Source of the DNA: Cellulomonas xylanilytica
GTDB taxonomy: Bacteria > Actinomycetota > Actinomycetes > Actinomycetales > Cellulomonadaceae
Assembly: GCF_007989805.1 (NCBI RefSeq)
Contig: NZ_BJUB01000008.1
Span: 124,001-188,000, forward strand
Reading direction: 5' to 3'
DNA length: 64,000 nucleotides
Below, piece after piece: positions 56,733-64,000 of this stretch. Position numbers and translations under genes: made by a program. A model generated the notes under the pieces. The model made no database searches, had not been told where the DNA came from, and saw nothing but the letters and a program-made list of their open reading frames with translations. Every line of letters starts with the position of its first letter. The stretch's first letter is position 1.

Positions 56733-57941
56733 TCAGTGCCAGATCGAGGGGGAGCTGACGGTCTCCGTGCTGGTGCGGAAGTCCCAGCCCCCGCTGCGCA
56801 GGTCGCCGACGAGGACGGGTGCACCCATGGGCTCGAACGGCCCGGCCAACGTGTGCGCCCAGACGAGCTCGCCGCCACTGACCTGCGCGTGCACGCTCAG
56901 GAGGTCCTCGCGCCCGTCGCTGTCGATGTCCGCGGCGACCTGCCGGGAGCCCGACCAGCTCCACCCGCCCGCACGGAGGTCCGACGCGAGCCAGACGCCG
57001 CTCCACCCTCCACCGTTCTCGGGGTGGAAGGGCCGGTGGAAGACCAGGACACCGTCGCCGGGCTGCTGGTGCACGATCGTCAGCCCACGCCTCCCGTAGC
57101 CATCGATCTCCTGGAGCAGGTCGCGGCTCGCGTCGAACGACCAGCCCTGCGACGTCCGCGCGCCCTCCCACCTGCCCGAGTTGGCGAACGACCCCCCGGT
57201 GTTCTGCCAGAGCGTGTGGATCATCCCGTAGCCGCGCGCCGCGCCGTTGGCCCGGTGGGTCATCGAGAGGTCCGCGCGGCGGTCGCCGTTGACGTCGCCG
57301 ACGAGGAAGCGGGAGTCGACGAACGGCTCCCAGCGGTCGATGTGCTCGGCGCCGGGGATGTCGCGCGGCATGATCGTGGCCCAGAGCTGCGGGTCCGCAA
57401 ACCCGGACCCCGTGTTGCGGTGCACCCACACGTTGACGCCGACGGCGCCCAGGCCCCAGTCGTTGCGGTGCACGCTGACGACGTCGTCGCGGCGGTCGCC
57501 GTCGACGTCCCCCACGTACTGGCGGGAGTCCGCCCAGCTCCACCCGCCGCCGCGCAGGTCCGCCCAGACCTCGGGCTGCCCGGTCGACACCGGCACGACC
57601 CACAGCAGCACGCCGCCGTTGGGCTGCTGGTGGGAGATCAGCGCGTCCGGGGTGGGTGGCGAACCCACCGGGGCGAACACCCCCGACCCCGTCCGGGACT
57701 GGTCGAACCGGAATCCTCCGGTGTCGAGCGTCGCGACCAGCGCCGGGGCCACGGGCTCACCGAGGCCTGCCGACCCCACCGGTGCCCGCCACAGGTTGAT
57801 CCCCCCGCCCGGGCGCACGTGTGCAGTCTGCAGCCACGGCACGAAGTCCCCGGGTGCGGCCGCGGCGGGCGGTGCGGCACCGAGGAGCACCGCGAGGGCG
57901 ACGAGCGGGACGAGCCGGGCGAGCGCGGTCGGACGTCGCAT
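56733..57941 (-). CDS. Secreted FG-GAP/VCBS-repeat beta-propeller protein
   Basis: 402 residues. Signal peptide (about 1-30, LVPLVALAVLLGAAPPAAAA). The mature part is built of repeats with calcium-loop motifs: DVDGDRRDD, DVNGDRRAD and DIDSDGRED, each followed by a VSVHR-like strand; GGWSW appears three times. This is a seven-bladed-propeller pattern, with no enzymatic domain. It may bind a polymer or a surface. ATG 57941 is chosen; a GTG at 57980 would put a hydrophobic stretch before the arginines. Confidence 0.82.
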   Translation of the reverse strand: MRRPTALARLVPLVALAVLLGAAPPAAAAPGDFVPWLQTAHVRPGGGINLWRAPVGSAGLGEPVAPALVATLDTGGFRFDQSRTGSGVFAPVGSPPTPDALISHQQPNGGVLLWVVPVSTGQPEVWADLRGGGWSWADSRQYVGDVDGDRRDDVVSVHRNDWGLGAVGVNVWVHRNTGSGFADPQLWATIMPRDIPGAEHIDRWEPFVDSRFLVGDVNGDRRADLSMTHRANGAARGYGMIHTLWQNTGGSFANSGRWEGARTSQGWSFDASRDLLQEIDGYGRRGLTIVHQQPGDGVLVFHRPFHPENGGGWSGVWLASDLRAGGWSWSGSRQVAADIDSDGREDLLSVHAQVSGGELVWAHTLAGPFEPMGAPVLVGDLRSGGWDFRTSTETVSSPSIWH

Positions 57942-58065
57942 CGGGACCACCAGGAGCAGAGCAGGGACGTGGAGGGGCACATCGTGGCACGCGGAGTCCT
58001 GCCGGGAGTTGGTCGTCCCTCGAACGGCTCAGGTGGCTGGCCCTGGCACGAGCACCGCAGGGGCC

Positions 58066-58071
58066 TAGGCT
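58066..58071 (+). promoter_or_regulatory. Promoter of the NUDIX gene (-10 TAGGCT)
   Basis: -10 TAGGCT with a seven-base gap to GTG 58079. CTGGCA (58043-58048) is a fair -35 at exactly 17 bases. Confidence 0.55.
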
Positions 58072-58078
58072 CGCCCGC

Positions 58079-58495
58079 GTGAAGCAACGCGTCGCCGCCT
58101 ATGCCGTGGTCGTCGAGTCGGGACGGGTCCTGCTCCCGCACTGGGTCGAGGGTGGGCGGTCGGGGTGGACGCTCCCGGGCGGCGGGATCGACCCGGGCGA
58201 GGACCCCGCGGACGCCGCGGTGCGGGAGGTCCTCGAGGAGACCGGGTACCACGTGGAGCTCGACGAGCTGTTGGGCATCGACTCGATCGTCGTGCCGGCC
58301 GCCCTGCGCCTCGACCCGCGGGACGGCGACCTGCACGGCCTCCGGATCGTCTACCGCGCGCACGTCGTCGGCGGCGAGCTGACCGACGAGGTGGACGGCA
58401 GCACGGACACCGCGGCCTGGTTCGACGTGGCCGAGGTCGCGTCGCTCGACCGTGTCGAGCTGGTCGACACCGCGCTGCGGATGGCGGGGTACTAG
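58079..58495 (+). CDS. NUDIX hydrolase
   Basis: 138 residues. The full NUDIX box is present: GGGIDPGEDPADAAVREVLEETGY (G-x5-E-x7-REVxEExGY). Hydrolyses a nucleoside diphosphate linked to another group; the substrate is not predictable. The stop shares the tetramer CTAG with that of the convergent serine hydrolase. Confidence 0.92.
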   Translation: MKQRVAAYAVVVESGRVLLPHWVEGGRSGWTLPGGGIDPGEDPADAAVREVLEETGYHVELDELLGIDSIVVPAALRLDPRDGDLHGLRIVYRAHVVGGELTDEVDGSTDTAAWFDVAEVASLDRVELVDTALRMAGY

Positions 58496-59622
58496 AGCGC
58501 GCCGTAGAGCGCCTGCAGGTACGCGTCCGAGCGGGGGGACCCCAGGATGCCGGGCGACATCCGGTTCATGACGTAGGCGAACGTGAGGCCGCGGTCGACG
58601 TCGTTGACGACGAGCGAGCCGCCCCAGCCGCCCCAGAACGCCACGCGGCCCTCGGGGATGTGCGGCGTGCTGACCGGGTTCGACAGCCCGTAGCCGAGAC
58701 CGAACCGCACCGGGACGCCGAGGACGAGGTCCACGTTGTCGGTGTGCTGCGCGAACACGAGCTCGATCGTGTCGGGGGAGAGCAGCCCGCCGCCGCCGTT
58801 CGTCAGCACGGACTGCACCCGCGCGACCGACCGGGCGTTCCCGTGGCCACCCGCCCCGCCGATCCCGGCCGCCTTCCAGCCGCGGGTCCACGTGATCGAG
58901 GCGTCGAGCCCGGGACCGCCGAGGGTGCGCCGCGCCGGCGACCCGGGTGGCAGCTGTGCGAGGTCGATCTGCGACGGTGGCGGCGGGACGACGTGGCTGA
59001 CCCGGCCGTCCTGCGACTCGGGCAGCCCGAGCCAGAAGTCGGCGCCGAGGGGCTCGGCGATCTCGGCGCGGAAGAACTCGCCGAGCGTGCGGCCCGTGAC
59101 GCGCAGGACGAGCTCGCCCACGAGGTGCCCGTAGTCGAGCAGGTGGTAGCCGGACAGCGTGCCCGGAGGCCACCACGGCGCCTGGGCGGCGAGGCGGGCG
59201 GTCGCGGCGGGGACGTCGAGGATGTCCTCGCCGGTGACGGGCTGGTCCCAGCCGGAGACGCCGGAGGTGTGGTTGAGCACGTGCCGGACGAGCACGGCTT
59301 CCTTGCCGGCGGCCTTGAACTCCGGCCAGTAGGTGCCGACGGGCTCGTCGGGGTCGAGCAGGCCGCGGTCGACGAGGACCAGGGCCGTCAGGGAGGTCAT
59401 GGTCTTGGAGATCGACCAGACGTTGGTGAGCGTGTCCGCCGCCCACGGCGTGGTGCGCGCCTGGTCGGCCCAGCCGCCCCAGAGGTCGAGCACGAGGGTC
59501 CCGCGCTCGACGACGGCGAGGCTCGCGCCCAGCTCCTCGGCGCTGTCGAGGTGCTGCTGGAACACCTCGCGCAGCGGTGCGAACCGCTCGTCGGCGACTC
59601 CCTGGACCGGTGTGCCCGTCAT
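58492..59622 (-). CDS. Serine hydrolase of the class C beta-lactamase/esterase (EstB-like) family
   Basis: 376 residues. SISK (Ser70, Lys73) is the catalytic SxxK motif, and LNHTSGVSGWD and GGWGGSLVVND mark the fold. There is no signal peptide, so it is probably a cytoplasmic esterase (EstB/lipase-like) and not a resistance enzyme. AGGGAGA precedes the ATG. It is divergent from the ADH gene cluster and could share its operator. Confidence 0.87.
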   Translation of the reverse strand: MTGTPVQGVADERFAPLREVFQQHLDSAEELGASLAVVERGTLVLDLWGGWADQARTTPWAADTLTNVWSISKTMTSLTALVLVDRGLLDPDEPVGTYWPEFKAAGKEAVLVRHVLNHTSGVSGWDQPVTGEDILDVPAATARLAAQAPWWPPGTLSGYHLLDYGHLVGELVLRVTGRTLGEFFRAEIAEPLGADFWLGLPESQDGRVSHVVPPPPSQIDLAQLPPGSPARRTLGGPGLDASITWTRGWKAAGIGGAGGHGNARSVARVQSVLTNGGGGLLSPDTIELVFAQHTDNVDLVLGVPVRFGLGYGLSNPVSTPHIPEGRVAFWGGWGGSLVVNDVDRGLTFAYVMNRMSPGILGSPRSDAYLQALYGAL

Positions 59623-59653
59623 CGAGCGTCTCCCTGACCTCGGCGATGGTGTG

Positions 59654-59687
59654 TACTGTGGCGGCAACATACCGCGCGGTCGGTATG
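59654..59687 (+). promoter_or_regulatory. TetR-type operator and likely promoter of the ADH cluster
   Basis: CATACCG-CGCGGT-CGGTATG (59668-59687) has perfect 7-base arms and contains ACCGCGCGGT, itself a palindrome. TACTGT (59654-59659) upstream is a possible -10. ATACCG/CGGTAT palindromes are typical TetR/AcrR operators; the regulator is not in the window. Confidence 0.6.
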
Positions 59688-59718
59688 CGTGACAACGACG
59701 TCGACGCTGGAGGTGCTC

Positions 59719-60840
59719 GTGCAGATCGTGGGTGCGGTGCTCGAACGCTCGGGCGCACCGGCGCCGTTCGCGCGGTCGCGACCGTTCACCATCGGACCCC
59801 TCGAGCTGGACGGACCCGGTCCGGGCGAGGTGCTGGTCCGGATCGAGGCGGCCGGGGTGTGCCACTCCGACCTGTCGGTGGTCGACGGCAACCGCGTGCG
59901 GCCCACCCCCATGCTGCTGGGCCACGAGGCCGCGGGCATCGTCGAGGTGCTCGGCGACGGCGTGAACGGCCTGGCGGTGGGCGACCGCGTCGTCATGACG
60001 TTCCTGCCCCGCTGCGGCGACTGCCCGGAGTGCGCGACCGACGGCCGGCTGCCGTGCCGGGTGGGCAGCGCGGCGAACGGGGCCGGCTCGCTCGTGGGCG
60101 ACGGCCGACGCCTCTCCCGTGACGGCCGGCCCGTCCATCACCACCTGGGCGTGTCCGCGTTCGCCAGCCACGCCGTGGTCAGCCGGACCTCGGTCGTCCG
60201 CGTGGATCCCGACGTCCCGCCGGAGGTCGCGGCGCTGCTCGGCTGCGCGGTGCTGACCGGCGGCGGCGCGGTGGTCAACGCCGGCCGTCCGCGGGAGGGT
60301 GACACGGTGATGGTCGTCGGGCTCGGAGGGGTGGGCATGGCCGCACTGCTGGTCGCGGTCGCGCTCGGGTTCGAGGTCGTCGGGGTCGACGCGCTCCCGG
60401 ACAAGCTCGACGCTGCGCGAGCCAACGGGGCGTCGGCCGTCTTCACCCCCGCCGCACTCGCCGAGGCGTCCGTCAGGGCACCCGTCGTGATCGAGGCGGC
60501 CGGGAACGCCCGGGCGTTCGAGACCGCGTTCGCCGCGACCGCGCCGGGCGGCACCACGGTCACCGTGGGTCTGCCGGCACCGGACGCCCGCGCGTCCGTG
60601 AGCCCGTTGACCCTCACCGCCGAGGCCCGGACCGTCGTCGGCAGCTACCTCGGGTCCGCCGTGCCCGCGCGCGACATCCCGCTCTACGTGGACCTGTGGC
60701 GGTCCGGGCGCCTGCCGCTCGAGCGCCTGGTCTCCTCCCGCATCACCCTGCACGACCTCGACGTCGCCATGGACCGCCTCGCGGCCGGTGGCGAGCTCCG
60801 CCAGCTGATCGTTCTCGACGAAAGGGACCCCCTCCAATGA
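59719..60840 (+). CDS. Zinc-dependent alcohol dehydrogenase
   Basis: 373 residues. Medium-chain dehydrogenase: catalytic zinc ligands in GVCHSDL and GHEAAGIVEVLG, structural zinc cysteines in RCGDCPECATDGRLPC, and NAD loop VVGLGGVGMAALL. This resembles the class III/AdhD branch of actinobacteria. GTG 59719 is chosen because GGAGG lies five bases ahead and the N-terminus then fits; GTG 59689, which abuts the operator, would add 10 residues. It is the first of three overlapping genes. Confidence 0.9.
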   Translation: MQIVGAVLERSGAPAPFARSRPFTIGPLELDGPGPGEVLVRIEAAGVCHSDLSVVDGNRVRPTPMLLGHEAAGIVEVLGDGVNGLAVGDRVVMTFLPRCGDCPECATDGRLPCRVGSAANGAGSLVGDGRRLSRDGRPVHHHLGVSAFASHAVVSRTSVVRVDPDVPPEVAALLGCAVLTGGGAVVNAGRPREGDTVMVVGLGGVGMAALLVAVALGFEVVGVDALPDKLDAARANGASAVFTPAALAEASVRAPVVIEAAGNARAFETAFAATAPGGTTVTVGLPAPDARASVSPLTLTAEARTVVGSYLGSAVPARDIPLYVDLWRSGRLPLERLVSSRITLHDLDVAMDRLAAGGELRQLIVLDERDPLQ

Positions 60841-61592
60841 CAGAGACCCGAACCGCCCTCGTGACCGGAGCTGCTCGTGGCATCGGCGCCGCGACCGCCC
60901 TCCGGCTGGCCGCCGACGGCTTCCAGGTGGCCGTCCTCGACCTGCGGGAGGACGACACCGCGGAGACCGTCGATGCCATCCGGGCGGCCGGCGGCTCGGC
61001 CCTCGGCCTCGGTGCCGACGTCGGCAGCACGGACGACGCGGCCGCGGCCGTCGCCCGTGTCGCCGCCGAGCTGGGTGCGCCGACGGTGCTGGTCAACAAC
61101 GCCGGCATCCTGCGCGACAACCTGCTGTTCAAGATGACCGAGAACGACTGGGACTCCGTGATGTCCGTGCACCTGCGCGGCGCGTTCCTCATGAGCAGGG
61201 CCGTGCAGAAGCACCAGGTGGACGCCGGCTGGGGCCGGATCGTGAACCTGTCGAGCACGTCGGCCCTGGGCAACCGCGGGCAGGCCAACTACGCCACGGC
61301 CAAGGCGGGGATCCAGGGGTTCACCAAGACGCTCGCGTTCGAGCTGGGGCGGTACGGGATCACGACGAACGCGGTGGCGCCGGGGTTCATCGGCACGGAC
61401 ATGATCCGGCAGACCGCCGAGCGCATGCACGTCACGTACGAGCAGTTCGTCGAGGCCGCCGCCAAGGAGATCCCCGTCGGGCGCATCGGGGTGCCCGAGG
61501 ACATCGCGCACGCCGTCTCGTTCTTCTGCTCGGAGGCCGCGAGCTTCGTCAACGGGCAGGTCCTCTACGTGGCGGGCGGTCCGAAGGCATGA
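60837..61592 (+). CDS. Short-chain dehydrogenase, 3-oxoacyl-ACP/CoA reductase (FabG-like)
   Basis: 251 residues. The NAD(P) loop is TGAARGIGAA; NNAGILRD, the catalytic Ser (NLSSTSALG), Tyr-x3-Lys (YATAKAG) and the PGFIGTDM segment are intact. With the MaoC gene after it, it probably handles 3-hydroxyacyl-CoA/3-oxoacyl-CoA in fatty-acid or ring degradation. AAAGGGA precedes the ATG, which overlaps the ADH stop (ATGA). Confidence 0.9.
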   Translation: MTETRTALVTGAARGIGAATALRLAADGFQVAVLDLREDDTAETVDAIRAAGGSALGLGADVGSTDDAAAAVARVAAELGAPTVLVNNAGILRDNLLFKMTENDWDSVMSVHLRGAFLMSRAVQKHQVDAGWGRIVNLSSTSALGNRGQANYATAKAGIQGFTKTLAFELGRYGITTNAVAPGFIGTDMIRQTAERMHVTYEQFVEAAAKEIPVGRIGVPEDIAHAVSFFCSEAASFVNGQVLYVAGGPKA

Positions 61593-62044
61593 TCGCCGTC
61601 GCGACACCGGGCGGCCTGGTCGACGTGATCGGGCAGTCGGTCACGGCCGAGGAGTGGTTCACCGTCGACCAGGCGCGGATCGACGCGTTCGCCGACACCA
61701 CCGACGACCACCAGTGGATCCACGTCGACCCGGTGCGGGCCGCGCAGGGGCCGTTCGGCGCGACCGTCGCGCACGGGTACCTGACCCTGTCGCTGATCCC
61801 GTCGCTGACCGACGGGCTGGTCGAGGTCGGCGGGACGGGCCTGGTGGTCAACTACGGCCTCGACAAGGTCCGCTTCCTGCAGCCGGTGACGGCCGGCTCC
61901 CGCATCCGGGCGACGAGCACGGTGACGTCCGCGGAGCCGACGGCGCAGGGCGTCCGCGCGACCTTCACGATCACCCTCGAGATCGAGGGCGCGTCCAAGC
62001 CGGCCCTGGTCGCGGAGACGGTCGTCCTGTACTTCGCCGCCTGA
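61589..62044 (+). CDS. MaoC-family dehydratase/hydratase
   Basis: 151 residues, single hot-dog domain. The hydratase-2 motif is FADTTDDHQWIHVDP...AHGYLTLSLIPSL with catalytic Asp and His. Likely adds or removes water at an enoyl-/3-hydroxyacyl-CoA. The ATG overlaps the SDR stop. A very strong terminator follows. Confidence 0.9.
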   Translation: MIAVATPGGLVDVIGQSVTAEEWFTVDQARIDAFADTTDDHQWIHVDPVRAAQGPFGATVAHGYLTLSLIPSLTDGLVEVGGTGLVVNYGLDKVRFLQPVTAGSRIRATSTVTSAEPTAQGVRATFTITLEIEGASKPALVAETVVLYFAA

Positions 62045-62048
62045 GCGC

Positions 62049-62089
62049 CACGACGCCCGAGGACGTGACCCACGTCCTCGGGCGTCGTG
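62049..62089. terminator. Bidirectional terminator hairpin
   Basis: A perfect 19-base-pair stem (62049-62067 with 62071-62089) with loop ACC, between convergent genes ending at 62044 and 62101; the strongest hairpin in the window. Confidence 0.85.
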
Positions 62090-62100
62090 CTGTCACGGTT

Positions 62101-63324
62101 CTACGAGACCCGCTCCACCACCATCGCCATGCCCTGGCCGCCGCCGACGCACATGGTCTCCAGGCCGAACGTCGCGTCACGCGTGGCCAGGCCGTGCAGG
62201 AGGGTCGTCGTGAGCCGGGCGCCCGTGCTGCCGAACGGGTGGCCGACCGCGATCGCGCCGCCGTGCACGTTCAGCTTCTCGTGGTCGATCCCGAGCGCCC
62301 GCGCCGACGGCAGGACCTGTGCCGCGAACGCCTCGTTGAGCTCGACCAGGTCGATGTCGTCGATGGTCAGGCCCGCCCGCGCCAGTGCCATCCGCGAGGC
62401 GTCGACGGGGCCGAGGCCCATGATCTCGGGCGACAGGCCGCTGACGCCGGTGGAGACGATCCGGGCGAGCGGGGTGAGTCCCAGCTCGTCGACGATCCGG
62501 TCGCTGACCACGACGACCGCCGCGGCGCCGTCGTTGAGCGGGCAGCAGTTGCCCGCCGTGACGGTGCCGTCGGGTCGGAACACCGGGTTCAGGCCGGCCA
62601 GCGACTGAGGCGTGACGCCGGCGCGCGGACCGTCGTCGGCGGACACGACCGTGCCGTCCGGCAGGGTCACGGGCGTGATCTCCTCGGCCCAGAACCCGTT
62701 GGCGAGCGCCTTCTCCGCGCGGTTCTGGGACAGCGCCGCGAACTGGTCCTGGTCGGCGCGCGTGGTGCCGGTCAGGGCGGCGACGTTCTCCGCGGTCTGA
62801 CCCATGGCGATGTAGGCGTCGGGGAGCAGGCCGCTCTCGCGCGGGTCCACCCAGGCCTCGCCGGACACCGCCCGCGCGGCCGTGCGGCCCACGGCGTCGG
62901 CGAACCGCGGGTTCTCCAGCGAGGCGCCGGGGATGTAGTCGCTGTTCCCGATGGCGGACCGGCTCACGCACTCGACGCCGGCCGACACGAACACGTCGCC
63001 CTCGCCGGCCTTGATCGCGTGGAACGCCATGCGGGTGGTCTGCAGCGACGACGAGCAGTACCGGTTGACGGTCGTGCCGGGCACGCCGTCGAGCCCGAGG
63101 AGCACCGCGACGATCCGGGCCATGTTCATGCCCTGCTCGCCGCCGGGCATGCCGCAGCCGAGCAGCAGGTCCTCGACCCGCCCGGGGTCGAGGTCGGGCA
63201 CCTGCGCGAGAGCGGCGCGGACCATGGACGCCGCCAGGTCGTCGGGACGCAGGTCCTTCAGCGAGCCCTTGAACGCGCGGCCGATGGGGGAGCGGGCGGT
63301 CGCGACGATGTACGCCTCGGCCAT
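62101..63324 (-). CDS. Acetyl-CoA C-acyltransferase (thiolase)
   Basis: 407 residues. The nucleophile is Cys90 (VNRYCSSSLQ), His is in HGGAIAVGHPFGSTG, and the second Cys is in MCVGGGQGMA; VNEAFAAQ also fits thiolase. Cleaves 3-oxoacyl-CoA (or condenses acetyl-CoA). The ATG overlaps the stop of the acyl-CoA dehydrogenase, so the two form one operon. Together with the convergent SDR and MaoC genes, all four beta-oxidation activities are present. Confidence 0.94.
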   Translation of the reverse strand: MAEAYIVATARSPIGRAFKGSLKDLRPDDLAASMVRAALAQVPDLDPGRVEDLLLGCGMPGGEQGMNMARIVAVLLGLDGVPGTTVNRYCSSSLQTTRMAFHAIKAGEGDVFVSAGVECVSRSAIGNSDYIPGASLENPRFADAVGRTAARAVSGEAWVDPRESGLLPDAYIAMGQTAENVAALTGTTRADQDQFAALSQNRAEKALANGFWAEEITPVTLPDGTVVSADDGPRAGVTPQSLAGLNPVFRPDGTVTAGNCCPLNDGAAAVVVVSDRIVDELGLTPLARIVSTGVSGLSPEIMGLGPVDASRMALARAGLTIDDIDLVELNEAFAAQVLPSARALGIDHEKLNVHGGAIAVGHPFGSTGARLTTTLLHGLATRDATFGLETMCVGGGQGMAMVVERVS

Positions 63325-64000
63325 CAGACGAACGCCGCGATGCCGGTGATGGCACGCCCCACGATGAGGTTGTTCATGTCGTGGGTCCCTTCGAACGAGT
63401 AGACCGCCTCGGCGTCCGCCATGTAGCGCGCGACGCCGTGGTCGAGCTGGATGCCGTTGCCGCCGAGCGTCTCGCGGCACAGCGCCACGGTCTCGCGCAT
63501 CGTCTGGGTCGTGTACGCCTTGGCGAGCGCGGAGTGCTCGTCGCCCTGCCGGTCCTCGTCCAGAAGCTGGGAGACGCGGACGCACATCGCGATGCTCGCG
63601 GTGATGTTGCCGAGGCAGCGCGCGAGCCGGTCCTGGACCAGCTGGAACGACGCGATCGGCTTGCCGAACTGCTCGCGCTCGAGCGCGTAGCGGACGGTGG
63701 CCTCGTAGGCGCCGACGGCCACGCCGACGGCCTGCCAGGCGACCTCCGCGCGGGTCAGCCGCAGCACGACGGCGACGTCCTTGAACGAGCGGATGTTCGG
63801 GAGCCGGTCCGCCTCGGCGACCTCGACCCCGTCGAGCAGGATGTCGGCGTTCTGCACCGTGCGCAGCGCCTGCTTGCGCTCGATCTTCGTCGCGGTGAAC
63901 CCCGGGGTGCCGCGGCGGACGAGGAAGCCCTTGACCTGGTCGTCCGCGGTGTCGCGGGCCCAGATGACGACGACGTGCGCGAACGTGGCGTTCCCGATCC
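63324..64000 (-). CDS. Acyl-CoA dehydrogenase, C-terminal part (cut by window edge)
   Basis: About 225 residues are visible; the 5' end lies beyond 64000. The segment runs from the middle beta domain (NATFAHVVVIWARD, KGFLVRRGTPGF) through the C-terminal helical domain: YALEREQFGKPIASFQLVQ, CRETLGGNGI, and the FAD/substrate-loop YSFEGTHDMN, where the Glu of EGTHDMN is the catalytic base as in glutaryl-CoA dehydrogenase types. Oxidises acyl-CoA to enoyl-CoA. The glutaryl-like branch is suggested, not proven. Confidence 0.9.
   Translation of the reverse strand, partial: IGNATFAHVVVIWARDTADDQVKGFLVRRGTPGFTATKIERKQALRTVQNADILLDGVEVAEADRLPNIRSFKDVAVVLRLTRAEVAWQAVGVAVGAYEATVRYALEREQFGKPIASFQLVQDRLARCLGNITASIAMCVRVSQLLDEDRQGDEHSALAKAYTTQTMRETVALCRETLGGNGIQLDHGVARYMADAEAVYSFEGTHDMNNLIVGRAITGIAAFV

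Noticed and set aside
58492..59622. Serine hydrolase as a beta-lactam resistance enzyme
   Set aside because: It lacks a signal peptide and the KTG-type third motif of class C enzymes; the EstB-like esterase group fits better.

Overview
The window is a very GC-rich bacterial chromosome segment, densely packed with genes. Mycothiol-era actinobacterial families (WhiB, a BldM-like regulator, an F420/FMN luciferase-like oxidoreductase, an LAXTG surface protein) and the conserved order groES-whiD-bldM-guaB point to an actinobacterium. The mix of genes fits Cellulomonadaceae (Cellulomonas or a relative), but that family assignment is inference. No insertion sequence, prophage, CRISPR array, rRNA or tRNA was seen, and no gene-free stretch exceeds 300 bases. 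The window reads as stable core chromosome with some lineage-specific genes.

Layout. 1-11.9 kb: envelope and cofactor genes: a TetR-pantothenate kinase fusion, a PEBP lipoprotein, glmS, acpS, an LLM oxidoreductase, then a tightly overlapping run nnrE/nnrD, a P-loop kinase, alr, tsaE, tsaB, rimI and a sulfurtransferase. 12-17 kb: nitroreductase, tsaD, a PadR/HAAS membrane pair, a YbdK-type ligase and a THUMP-like methyltransferase. 17-26.4 kb: groES with CIRCE sites (no groEL), whiD, a MerR-like gene, a bldM-like gene, guaB, a DUF2000/Lrp pair, an XRE-MurA fusion, an exonuclease and guaB3. 26.5-32.3 kb: a complete fructose PTS operon (fruR, fruK, EIIA, EIIBC, HPr, EI). 32.3-40 kb: succinate-semialdehyde dehydrogenase and the phosphoketolase-acetate cluster xfp-pta-ackA. 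40-47.5 kb: SURF1, ArfB, a sortase-anchored surface protein and a heterodimeric ABC exporter. 47.5-56.7 kb: guaA, a lipoprotein, DUF3817, a GT4 glycosyltransferase, membrane proteins and a PspC/LiaF-like envelope-stress module with its sensor kinase and response regulator. 56.7-64 kb: a secreted FG-GAP propeller, NUDIX, a serine hydrolase and a fatty-acyl/alcohol oxidation cluster (ADH, SDR, MaoC, thiolase, acyl-CoA dehydrogenase) that runs off the right edge.

How it works together. Fructose enters as fructose-1-phosphate through a self-contained PTS. Fructose-6-phosphate or xylulose-5-phosphate can be cleaved by phosphoketolase to acetyl-phosphate, which Pta/AckA interconvert with acetyl-CoA or acetate plus ATP. 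GlmS, the MurA-like fusion and Alr feed peptidoglycan; GuaB, GuaB3 and GuaA make GMP; TsaB/D/E make the t6A tRNA modification.

The most unusual content is two enzymes carrying N-terminal DNA-binding domains (TetR-CoaA and XRE-MurA). Each has a short palindrome at its own promoter, suggesting enzymes that repress their own genes. Also notable are a strongly asymmetric ABC exporter pair whose motif defects are complementary, a GuaB3 with histidine at the catalytic-cysteine position, and some fifteen genes with a TANNNT hexamer 5-8 bases before the start codon, indicating widespread leaderless transcription.
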